A DNA stretch of 64,000 bases, taken from contig CP073016.1 in assembly GCA_025370075.1 (NCBI GenBank), positions 4,402,001 through 4,466,000 on the forward strand, in the 5' to 3' direction. The stretch comes from Chryseotalea sp. WA131a. GTDB lineage: Bacteria; Bacteroidota; Bacteroidia; Cytophagales; Cyclobacteriaceae. Numbering within the stretch: position 1 is the first letter of the stretch; every line of letters starts with the position of its first letter. The position numbers and the translations under genes are program-made. Below are positions 9,098 to 15,959 of this stretch, piece after piece. Below the pieces are notes generated by a model. That model was not told the origin of the DNA and did no database searches. It worked only from the letters and a program-made list of their open reading frames with translations.

Positions 9098-9740
9098 TAT
9101 TTAGCATTACAGGAATTTTAAACCAATCAAAATTATTTATTTTGTAAGATTTTATGAATGATTTTGCTTTAATTTTTGATTCAAAAAAAAGTATCAAACC
9201 ACTTTTTTCTGATGTTTCAAGAAGCCAATATGCTCTAAAAAAAGTAGTTTGATGTGCATACAAATTGGAGGCTTGATTTTGCGTTAATCCATGTATAAAA
9301 ACAGCTATACTTTTGGTGTTAAAATTAGTATAAGTTGTAGTTATAGGAAGTGACGAAAATTCAGATTTTACACTAAAATATTCGACAGTTGGCGTAACGC
9401 CTCTTTTTTTCTTCACGTCCTCAAACCATTGTGGGGTGAACCTTTTTTTTGCTTTGGCCTCTTCTCCCCATAGATAAATTCCGCCAAAGTTTTTTCCTTC
9501 TGTATTTCTATTGATTGAATAAGCTTTAAACTCTAGTCCATTTACTTTCTCATAGATTGGATTAACCTCTCTGAATTTTTTAGGTAATAAATAGTCGAAA
9601 GCATACCATGGTGCTTTTGATTTTACAATTGTTACAGTTTTTACACTCATGATGTCGTTTTTTAAATTGTTTTGAGCAAACATTGTTGTAGTGGATGATA
9701 AAAAGATTATAAACCCTAGACTGATTGATTTTTCTGTCAT
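9084..9740 (-). CDS. exported YdhR-like / antibiotic-monooxygenase-like protein
   Basis: 218 aa. An N-terminal signal peptide (MTEKSISLGFIIFLSSTTTMFAQ) is followed by about 95 residues resembling the YdhR-type dimeric alpha/beta-barrel fold: VNPIYEKVNGLEFKAYSI, GGIYLWGEEAKAKKRFTPQW and GVTPTVEYFSV. The C-terminal half (LYAHQTTFFRAYWLLETSEK) looks like a second related domain. The frame is intact. Substrate and activity are unknown. It is probably co-transcribed with the decayed SDR that overlaps its 3' end. The fold assignment is by pattern only. Confidence 0.55.
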   Translation of the reverse strand: MTEKSISLGFIIFLSSTTTMFAQNNLKNDIMSVKTVTIVKSKAPWYAFDYLLPKKFREVNPIYEKVNGLEFKAYSINRNTEGKNFGGIYLWGEEAKAKKRFTPQWFEDVKKKRGVTPTVEYFSVKSEFSSLPITTTYTNFNTKSIAVFIHGLTQNQASNLYAHQTTFFRAYWLLETSEKSGLILFFESKIKAKSFIKSYKINNFDWFKIPVMLNNAKK

Positions 9741-10138
9741 ATTCTATTGTTTTTTAAAATTTATAGCGATTAGACAGAATTATTAAAATGTGTTACAAAA
9801 CTGTCAGAAAGTAGCACTATGATGAGGTGTGTCCGACAAATTTAAAATACGGTTTATAAGAGTTGACTTTTCGTACTCCTTTTCTGTCCCTTTTGTTGTC
9901 GTGCCTTGGGTCGTCCTACGCTTGCCTGTAGTGGATACGTATTTGCGATGGTGGGGAATTAGAATTTCGTCAACCTGAAACCCAAGCCCAATATTGTTAA
10001 AAGTTGAAATTAAGAACTAAAAGCTAAATAGCGTTAGTCAAGCTGTATCGAAAGCAAAAAGGAAGTACAAATGTTGATTGCACCTCCGTCTGCCACACTT
10101 TTGCCAAACCGTATTATGCGTTCCCCTTTCTTAGTTAT
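9741..10138. other. 398-bp junction without a gene
   Basis: No convincing frame. The right part (about 10070-10130) contains TTTGCCAAACCGTATTATGCG next to GC-rich sequence CACCTCCGTCTGCCACAC. This resembles the GC-rich hairpin junctions elsewhere in the accessory zone. The left part is AT-rich and presumably carries the promoter of the 9084-9740 gene. Confidence 0.4.
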
Positions 10139-11014
10139 CTAATTGAGGTTAAATATGTCCTTTACTTTGTTGTCAGAAAGTATTGAATTAAGCAAATTGT
10201 CTGTATGGTTTTTTTCTTGAAATGGCTGATTGCGAAAAAGGTCTGCATATTTTGTTTCCAATTCGTTGTCAAGGTCTGCCGATTTTTCTTTTGCTAGTTC
10301 GTTGATTTTTGAAATGTATGAGGTGTTGAACTTTAATTTTTCTGAGTCAACCCAGCCAGCTTTAATAAAGCCTTTTGTTTTCCTGTCGCATCTGCATGGA
10401 TTTACTTGATTAATTAATCCACATTTGCTATTCATAAAATTGTAAAGGTCACGCCTTGCCCTTGAAAGAATTTGGCGAAAGTTATCCTTACTTATTTCTA
10501 ACAAACTTGAACCTAAATTATGGTCAGCACCGAATATTTCTCCAAGCACATAAACGAGCCTTTGCTCTCTATTTAAGCAAAGTAGCATCCCGTTCATACA
10601 GCCCAACTTTGCATCTTCAATAAATTCTTTTAGTTCAGCTTTTTCTAATGTTGTTAAGTCTTCATCCTTTATATTGTCCAATTGCTCTGCGTAATTGTCA
10701 AATGTGGTAATATTGTCTTCCAACCAGTATTTTTTCATTTGAAGAAAATGATTGAACGTAATGCGATACAGCCACGTTCTAAAATCACTTTCTCCTTTAA
10801 ATTGAGAAAGTTTTGTAATTACTTTAATCAGCACCTCTTGGGTAATATCTTCCGCATCAAAAGGACTTAGAACCATTTTCTTTGCAACATTGTAAATATA
10901 ATGTTGATGCCTTTTTATAAGTGCTTCCAATGCAGCTTTTGAGCCTAGTAAAGAAGCATCAATTAGCTCTTTATCTGATTTGTTAGGATAATTTAAAGAA
11001 AAGGGATTTTCCAT
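10139..11014 (-). CDS. ECF-type RNA polymerase sigma factor with C-terminal extension
   Basis: 291 aa. Sigma-70 region 2 is visible at about residues 24-95 (ALIKRHQHYIYNVAKKM, DAEDITQEVLIKVITKL, FRTWLYRITFNHFLQM). Region 4 is at about 140-190 (REQRLVYVLGEIFG, ILSRARRDLYNFM). An unusual tail of about 95 residues begins with a Cys pair (NPCRCDRKTKGFIKAGWVD). The tail may act as a sensory or anti-sigma-like module, since no separate anti-sigma gene is adjacent. It is the last gene of a three-gene operon (monooxygenase - tag - sigma) whose genes overlap by one base each. Confidence 0.85.
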   Translation of the reverse strand: MENPFSLNYPNKSDKELIDASLLGSKAALEALIKRHQHYIYNVAKKMVLSPFDAEDITQEVLIKVITKLSQFKGESDFRTWLYRITFNHFLQMKKYWLEDNITTFDNYAEQLDNIKDEDLTTLEKAELKEFIEDAKLGCMNGMLLCLNREQRLVYVLGEIFGADHNLGSSLLEISKDNFRQILSRARRDLYNFMNSKCGLINQVNPCRCDRKTKGFIKAGWVDSEKLKFNTSYISKINELAKEKSADLDNELETKYADLFRNQPFQEKNHTDNLLNSILSDNKVKDIFNLN

Positions 11015-11565
11015 TATTTACTCCAAGCTGGTTTAGTTGTTAATACTTTTTTTTGAATAGGACAGTTTGTGATATGTGCACCTTCTAAATAACCTGTGCT
11101 AACTAAAAACTCATTTACAATTTCTCCGCCTGTAAATTTAAATGTTTTTTTAAACAACTTCATCCACTCCTCTTTTGGTTTTGGGTGGTTTTGGTCGAGC
11201 CAATTTTTAAAAGAGCCAAAGTCATTTTGCAGTTGTAAAATTACGTTAGCATTATGTATAGTTGCATCAATTTTTAAACGATTTCGAATGATACCAGTAT
11301 CGTTCAAAAGTCTTTGTCTATCTAATTCTTTATAGTTGGCTACTTTCCTAATATTGAAATGGTGGAAGGCATTTTTAAAATTAATCTGCTTATTTAAAAT
11401 GGTTGTCCAACTAAGCCCTGCTTGATTTATTTCCAATACCAAACGTTCAAAAAGTTCATTGTCGTCTTCAATTGTAAATCCGTACGCAGTGTCGTGGTAA
11501 ATACGGTGGACATTGGTTTTATCCAAATGTCCAACCGCTTCACAATATGATTTTGGTTTATCCAT
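11014..11565 (-). CDS. tag: DNA-3-methyladenine glycosylase I (Tag family)
   Basis: 183 aa, matching the roughly 185-aa Tag/COG2818 family that removes 3-methyladenine from DNA in base-excision repair. It has the family signature YHDTAYGFTIEDDNELFERL (usual form YHDxEWG), LSWTTILNKQ with the aromatic base-pocket residues, and the C-terminal GAHITNCP zinc region (His and Cys ligands), with an N-terminal YCEAVGH cysteine. Trp in YHDxEWG is replaced by Tyr. It overlaps the sigma factor by one base and is preceded by the monooxygenase gene, so it is co-transcribed. Confidence 0.85.
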   Translation of the reverse strand: MDKPKSYCEAVGHLDKTNVHRIYHDTAYGFTIEDDNELFERLVLEINQAGLSWTTILNKQINFKNAFHHFNIRKVANYKELDRQRLLNDTGIIRNRLKIDATIHNANVILQLQNDFGSFKNWLDQNHPKPKEEWMKLFKKTFKFTGGEIVNEFLVSTGYLEGAHITNCPIQKKVLTTKPAWSK

Positions 11566-12179
11566 TATTCAAATTCAATGAAGTGTTTCATTACAATCAC
11601 CTTTTCGACAATTGAAAACGCAGCCCCAAGTATTGGATTTTTTTGCATAGCCAATTCATTTTCTTTGGCTTCCGAAATACTGTCCCAAAACACTCTTTCT
11701 GCCCATACATTTTTATTTTTAGCTGATTGTAAAAGGACACGGTTATTATATCCTTTTGCATTTTTAATTTCAGAGTTATAGGTAGAAAAAAAATCTCCTA
11801 TTTGATTGTTATTTTCTTCTTTCAGTTGGTAAATAACCAACTCTACTGTTTTGGTCTCTTTGTCTGCTATACTGTGCTGGTTACTAAAACTAAAATGCTC
11901 GAATAATTCAGTTTTTTCAATCAATTGAATGAAATCTCCCAATTCAGGGATTTTGCTCATATTTTTTGCCGCATTGATAGCATTTTCCAGAGTATCCCAA
12001 GCTACAAAGTCAAAAAGTAAGTTTGGGTCTTCAGTGGATTGATACACTTTCCTGTAAATGAATCCGTCTAGTTTTACAAGTCCTGCATTGGTTTTGTTAA
12101 TGACAATTTGCTTGTTGTCAGTAGGGTTGCTTTTTACTCTGTAAACAACCAGTTCGATGATGTGATTTTTACTTTCCAT
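11565..12179 (-). CDS. tandem antibiotic-biosynthesis-monooxygenase-like (dimeric alpha/beta barrel) protein
   Basis: 204 aa made of two similar halves of about 95 residues. Each begins with IELVVYRVK or VELVIYQLK and contains an FVAWDTLENAINAAKNM or RVFWDSISEAKENELAM strand-helix unit, as in ABM/dimeric ferredoxin-like barrels fused in tandem. There is no signal peptide, so it is cytoplasmic. It is the first gene of the operon with tag and the sigma factor. Its start codon lies 9 bp from a perfect 13-bp inverted repeat at 12189-12223, a likely operator. Substrate unknown. Confidence 0.65.
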   Translation of the reverse strand: MESKNHIIELVVYRVKSNPTDNKQIVINKTNAGLVKLDGFIYRKVYQSTEDPNLLFDFVAWDTLENAINAAKNMSKIPELGDFIQLIEKTELFEHFSFSNQHSIADKETKTVELVIYQLKEENNNQIGDFFSTYNSEIKNAKGYNNRVLLQSAKNKNVWAERVFWDSISEAKENELAMQKNPILGAAFSIVEKVIVMKHFIEFE

Positions 12180-12188
12180 TTTTTAAAT

Positions 12189-12223
12189 ATTAAATTGTTA
12201 TACCGGTTAGATAACAATTTAAT
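12189..12223. promoter_or_regulatory. perfect 13-bp inverted repeat, probable operator of the monooxygenase-tag-sigma operon
   Basis: Arms ATTAAATTGTTAT (12189-12201) and ATAACAATTTAAT (12211-12223) are exact complements with a 9-bp spacer. The repeat ends 10 bp from the first start codon of the minus-strand operon. It could be bound by a dimeric regulator or form an mRNA hairpin near the ribosome site. It has no U-run in the right place for a terminator. Confidence 0.65.
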
Positions 12224-12437
12224 GAGGGTGTGACAGTTGTCTTGAATAAACTTTTTTTTGCGGTCTCATTGTCTTAGGGTGACGCATAACGGTGGCGGTA
12301 GGGCCAGCAAGAGAGCGTGGGAGATTGTCCTATCAAGGTTCACGAAAAGTTGAAGCGGACTACAAAGCTTCGAATACCCCTGAAACCCTTGTTGGCAATA
12401 GCGTGTGTTAGCGGCTTGGAATTTTTGTCATTGGTTG
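12224..12437. other. junction without a gene
   Basis: GC-richer spacer with GCATAACGGTGGCGG near 12284 and GTGTTAGCGG near 12405. Viewed on the minus strand this gives CTAAC ... GTTATGC ends about 120 bp apart, reminiscent of recombination-site boundaries. No gene is seen. Confidence 0.4.
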
Positions 12438-12968
12438 TCAAAGCCCAAATATTTGATGTTGTAAAATATAGATTAGAGCACCAGCAAAGTATCCGAGTAA
12501 CGCAAGTAAACTGATTTTTTTAAGATACCAAAAGAAACTTATCTTCTCCATGCCCATTGCTGCCACACCTGCTGCTGAACCAATGATTAATGCACTTCCT
12601 CCTGTCCCAGTACAATATGCAAGGAACTCCCAAAAATAATGGTCTGTTGGATATTGGTTTAAATCATACATACCTTGTGCTGCTGCTACTAACGGAACAT
12701 TATCAATGATTGAAGATAATTAACCGATTGAGATTACAATAATGTTGTCGTTTTGCAATGTTGCAGTCAGCCATTGAGCAAGATTTGTAAGTATACCTAT
12801 TGATTGCAATGAAGCTATACTGACTAAGTACCAAGAAAAAAAGTATACTTGGTGTATCAATTTTACGCAAGGCATGAACAACTGATAAATTGTGTTTATC
12901 TTCTTCATCTTTTTTCCCATGTATGCTATGTATCCTAAAACAAAAATTGTAATTATAAGTGTTATCAT
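12438..12968 (-). pseudogene. nhaD: NhaD-type sodium/proton antiporter, internally deleted with stop
   Basis: The start at 12968 reads MITLIITIFVLGYIA, the NhaD N-terminus. It then jumps over most of the membrane core and, across frameshifts, gives GKKDEEDKHNLSVVHALRKI and SIASLQSIGILTNLAQWL. After VISIG a TAA (about 12720) interrupts the conserved LSSIIDNVPLVAAAQGMYDL. The C-terminus (YCTGTGGSALIIGSAAGVAA, then two membrane segments) follows in frame to 12438. Roughly 200 residues are missing relative to normal NhaD (about 420-480 aa). It cannot encode a working antiporter. Confidence 0.85.
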
Positions 12969-12999
12969 AATGCTAAGAGCGTTTTTTTTGCGTGGCCGC

Positions 13000-13060
13000 T
13001 AACGTTTGTGTTTGCGCAGTGGCTTTCGAAGCCGCCACTGTCCACGTGGGCAAACGTTGA
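13000..13060. repeat. junction hairpin repeat R2 (homologous to 1299-1360)
   Basis: Outer arms AACGTTTG and CAAACGTT are perfect complements. Inner arms CAGTGGC and GCCACTG enclose a GGCTTTCGAAGCC palindrome. It shares GTTTGTGTTT, CAGTGG and CTTTCGAAGCCGC with the element at 1299-1360. It lies 31 bp upstream of the decayed nhaD start. The remaining spacer up to 13336 is GC-rich with CCCACCATTGCG...TTTTGTGGG near 13090-13120, and no gene is seen there. Confidence 0.65.
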
Positions 13061-13336
13061 TCGAAGATAACACTTTGAACTTACACCTCACCCACCATTG
13101 CGCAAACATTTTGTGGGTAGTTGTATGGCTCTTCTCCGAACTTTATTCGTAGCTCAATTTTTTGTCCCTGTTAATTGATACAAGTCAGTCGTGCTGTGGG
13201 GCATTTTTCATTTCTACTTAGTCCACTTAAGCAAAACTGAGCGCACTAATTGGCTGGCTTTGGATGTGGGTTGCATGTGTGGCCAGACAATGGGTGAGCG
13301 GCTTTAGTTGGGTCTAATAGTATTTTACCTTCCAGT

Positions 13337-13624
13337 CTAAAAGTCACGATTTACAAAGGTTGGAATCTCAATTTGTTTCGAAAGTTTTGCGTAATTATTT
13401 TTAGCTGATGCTGCTTCTGAAAGTATGAGTTCTCCTGATGGTAAAATCCTTAAACTATTGCTGTCAAACAATTGGTGAATGTCTGACCGTAAACAAAGTC
13501 CATTATGGTGTGTATCGTCCCCCCTGTACTCAACTGGTTTTATGTGAGTAGCCTCTAGCACATTTTCAATAGAAACGCCAGTCACAATGCAAGACGAACC
13601 AAAAGCATTCGTAGATATACGCAC
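13337..13624 (-). CDS. HNH endonuclease domain protein, probably N-terminally truncated
   Basis: 95 aa, starting at a GTG. It contains the HNH_2-type core: SSCIVTGVSIENVLEATHIK, then DDTHHNGLCLRSDIHQLFDS, and LRILPSGELILS. Related proteins usually carry extra N-terminal sequence (restriction-enzyme-like) before the first Cys. Here only about 10 residues precede it, and the frame upstream is closed within a few codons. It is either a stand-alone minimal HNH protein or the remnant of a larger nuclease. The neighbouring decayed genes favour the latter. Confidence 0.6.
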   Translation of the reverse strand: MRISTNAFGSSCIVTGVSIENVLEATHIKPVEYRGDDTHHNGLCLRSDIHQLFDSNSLRILPSGELILSEAASAKNNYAKLSKQIEIPTFVNRDF

Positions 13625-13687
13625 GTTTTAAAAATCAAAATGATCACTCGGTTTTACTAACTTATTCATAATCAACAAGAATAAAGA

Positions 13688-13718
13688 ATACGCTATCATA
13701 GCGTATATTGTTTTTTTT
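13688..13718 (+). terminator. terminator-like hairpin with T8 tail, plus strand
   Basis: ATACGCTA-TCA-TAGCGTAT (13688-13706) is a perfect 8-bp stem followed by attg and eight T. It reads as an intrinsic terminator on the plus strand, but the genes to its left are on the minus strand. It may shield the sod gene from read-through or be the relic of a lost plus-strand gene. Confidence 0.55.
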
Positions 13719-13855
13719 CTATGCTTATGCACGCGCAAAATATCCCACATCGTTGTTTGACCTTCCAATTTTCAATCCACTTAATCCCTCCATTTTTCTT
13801 TCCCAAACTTTGTTCACTTTCAAACGGGCCATTTCCCCCGTTTGTTTTTGTTTGG

Positions 13856-13863
13856 TATATTTG
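13856..13863 (+). promoter_or_regulatory. probable -7 box of sod promoter (TATATTTG)
   Basis: TATATTTG fits the Bacteroidota -7 consensus TAnnTTTG and lies 47 bp before the sod ATG. No good -33 TTTG is visible at the usual spacing, so the call rests on one box. The rest of 13625-13910 has no other gene. Confidence 0.5.
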
Positions 13864-13910
13864 ATGGTTGAAAAAAATAATCATTCTAAAATCATAAATC
13901 GCAATTCATT

Positions 13911-14516
13911 ATGGCCTTTACACTTCCTGCTTTACCCTATGCATTCAATGCATTGGAACCACACATCGATGCGCGCACCATGGAGATTCACCATGGCAAG
14001 CACCACAATGCCTACGTTACCAACTTAAACAATGCGCTCGCTGGCAAGCCAGAAGAGAATTTGAGCATTGAAGAAATTTGCACCAATATTTCCAAGCACC
14101 CCATGCCTGTGCGCAACAATGGAGGCGGCCACTATAACCACAGCTTGTTCTGGACCATTATGGCGCCTAACGCTGGCGGTGCGCCTACGGGTGCAGTGGC
14201 GGATGCCATCAACGCTGCCTTTGGAAATTTTGATGAGTTCAAAACTAAATTCAATACCGCGGCTACTACGCGCTTTGGTTCGGGTTGGGCTTGGTTAATT
14301 AAAGGAGCCGATGGAAAATTGGCCATAACCTCAACACCTAATCAAGACAACCCGCTGATGGATGTTGCCGAAGTAAAAGGTACTCCGCTGCTTGGATTGG
14401 ATGTGTGGGAGCATGCCTATTACTTAAATTATCAAAACCGCAGGCCTGATTATTGTGCCGCTTTTTGGAATGTAGTGAATTGGAATGAAGTAGCGAGACG
14501 CTTTTCTGCCAAGTAA
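13911..14516 (+). CDS. sodA: superoxide dismutase, Mn/Fe family (Mn-type signatures)
   Basis: 201 aa, full family length. It converts superoxide to oxygen and hydrogen peroxide in the cytoplasm. Metal ligands by alignment to the family are His27 (EIHHGKHHNAY), His77 (HYNHSLFW), Asp164 and His168 (DVWEHAYYLNYQNRRPDY). Gln145 in TPNQDNPL and the Gly-rich GGGHYNH stretch favour the manganese type over iron, although cambialistic activity cannot be excluded. There is no signal peptide. It is monocistronic with a strong intrinsic terminator immediately downstream. Confidence 0.95.
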   Translation: MAFTLPALPYAFNALEPHIDARTMEIHHGKHHNAYVTNLNNALAGKPEENLSIEEICTNISKHPMPVRNNGGGHYNHSLFWTIMAPNAGGAPTGAVADAINAAFGNFDEFKTKFNTAATTRFGSGWAWLIKGADGKLAITSTPNQDNPLMDVAEVKGTPLLGLDVWEHAYYLNYQNRRPDYCAAFWNVVNWNEVARRFSAK

Positions 14517-14533
14517 GTTGTTTTAGCAACAGC

Positions 14534-14572
14534 AAAAAAGGGAAGTCATCAATTGGTGGCTTCCCTTTTTTT
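14534..14572 (+). terminator. intrinsic terminator, bidirectional
   Basis: GGGAAGTCATC and GGTGGCTTCCC form a stem around AATT. A-runs precede it and a T-run follows it, so it can stop both sod (plus) and the OmpA-type gene (minus). Confidence 0.85.
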
Positions 14573-14597
14573 ACAGAAAAATATTTTAGTCACTACT

Positions 14598-15860
14598 TTA
14601 TTCTTCATTTACTTCCACTTCCACCCGCACATTTCTGCGGGCATTCTGACTATTTTTATCGTGCAGCATGCGCGAGCCGCCCCATGCTTTTACTTCAATC
14701 CGATCGGTAGCTACACCTTGCGAAACCAACCAATCTTTGATTACCTGGGCACGTGCACCCGACAATTCTTTTGCAGATGCATTTTCAGAAACAATGTCAT
14801 CGGCCGTTAGATTGAAAAAGTCTTTGCTTGCACCTACCCGAATGATTTTTCCTCTTCCGTTACCGTTGGTGTGGCCGTGCAGAATGATTTTATAAGTTGG
14901 GTTTTCTTTCATCATGGCAAGAAGTTTGTTCAACTCATATTTTGATTCGGGCAGCATGATGGCCGCATCGTTGTAGAAATAAACATTGTATAGCACGGCA
15001 ATATCGCCTTTGTGCAGGCGTGTCATTTCAAAACGCACCATGTAATAATTGCCAATCAAAGAGATGTCGGGCTGCAGTGTATCTTTTTCTGTATAGTAAT
15101 AGTTTATTTCATGTTGAATTTTCCGGTAGCCAAATGAATTGCCAATCAAAATCAATTTGCCTGATTTGTTTTTAGGATCGGGCAACACCAAGTACTCATT
15201 CGCTTTCGCTTTTAAGATCAAGCTACTTCTTTCGCCATCAATTACTTCAACTTCACCATCAATTATTTGGTTAGTGGTTGCATTGTATAGGCTTAGAAAT
15301 GCTTGTGTATTTTTTAATGTTTGTGGAATATAAACAGGCTCTGCTTTTGGGTTCGGTACTACTTCCGTAGGGGTGGGTGCCTCTTGCTGGGTTGGTTCTT
15401 GAACGGGTTCTACTTTAGGGCTTTGAACTACCTTTTCGTCTTTTTGCAATGCTTCTTTCTTACTTTCTTCTTTCTTCAGTTCTTCTCTCTTACTTTCTTC
15501 TTTCTTAACCTCTTCTTTGGGTTCTTCTTTCTGAGCCAATGGCTCGCCACCTTCTTTTATAATCCGTACCCATGCTTCACTAAAACCAGCTTGCTTACGC
15601 ACGTCCAGCATTTTAGCGATCGATTCATCAAAGTTGGTGTAGTAATCTACATATACATAGTGAAACTGCCGAGTTGCATCAAACCCATACTGTGTATGAT
15701 GCCCCGCCTGATTCAATTCGCTGGAATATCTTTGGGCAAAACTTTCTTGATTTGAAAGATAAGCGGCAACCACAATATAATAGCCTTTTGGAAGAGGATC
15801 AGCAATCACAGATTGACTTACTGACGCCATAAAAATAACAACGGTACAGAGTTTTCTCAT
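14598..15860 (-). CDS. SPOR-domain / OmpA-family envelope protein
   Basis: 420 aa from the ATG at 15860, chosen because it starts a signal peptide (MRKLCTVVIFMASVSQSVIA); the frame is open to a TTG at 15914. A SPOR-like domain (GYYIVVAAYLSNQESFAQRY ... AWVRII) is followed by a charged KEE/KKEES low-complexity linker. A beta-rich middle comes next, then an OmpA C-terminal peptidoglycan-binding domain (YKIILHGHTNGNGRGK, SGARAQVIKDWLVSQGV, DRIEVKAWGGSRML, NARRNVRVEV). Having both SPOR and OmpA modules implies two peptidoglycan contacts. It is likely an outer-membrane or periplasmic scaffold. Transcription ends at the shared terminator. Confidence 0.8.
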   Translation of the reverse strand: MRKLCTVVIFMASVSQSVIADPLPKGYYIVVAAYLSNQESFAQRYSSELNQAGHHTQYGFDATRQFHYVYVDYYTNFDESIAKMLDVRKQAGFSEAWVRIIKEGGEPLAQKEEPKEEVKKEESKREELKKEESKKEALQKDEKVVQSPKVEPVQEPTQQEAPTPTEVVPNPKAEPVYIPQTLKNTQAFLSLYNATTNQIIDGEVEVIDGERSSLILKAKANEYLVLPDPKNKSGKLILIGNSFGYRKIQHEINYYYTEKDTLQPDISLIGNYYMVRFEMTRLHKGDIAVLYNVYFYNDAAIMLPESKYELNKLLAMMKENPTYKIILHGHTNGNGRGKIIRVGASKDFFNLTADDIVSENASAKELSGARAQVIKDWLVSQGVATDRIEVKAWGGSRMLHDKNSQNARRNVRVEVEVNEE

Positions 15861-15959
15861 GTAAGGTTTGACTTTTAGATACTGCAATATTATTAAAATC
15901 TTATCCTTTTTCAAGGAAAATCAATAATAGTGAGTAACAGTGCTCTGGATGGGCTTTTT

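Noticed and set aside
12189..12223. Intrinsic terminator at the 13-bp inverted repeat
   Set aside because: The stem is AT-rich with no T-run following in either direction close enough, and it lies directly upstream of an operon start, so an operator is the better reading.
3117..12722. Recoding of TAA as a sense codon
   Set aside because: The interrupted residues differ (Ser/Ala, Leu, others), the same genes also have frameshifts or IS insertions, and intact genes here end normally at TAA. Pseudogene decay is simpler.
8443..13624. Frameshifts as general sequencing error
   Set aside because: About 45 kb to the right shows long intact genes with only isolated lesions at 48.8-49.2, 59.0-59.6 and 63.5 kb, all at genes of accessory type, so a uniform error rate does not fit.
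15321..15755. Plus-strand frame of 144 codons, Phe/Leu-rich
   Set aside because: It is the antisense of the KEE-rich linker of the SPOR/OmpA protein; the hydrophobicity is a by-product of complementing Lys/Glu codons.
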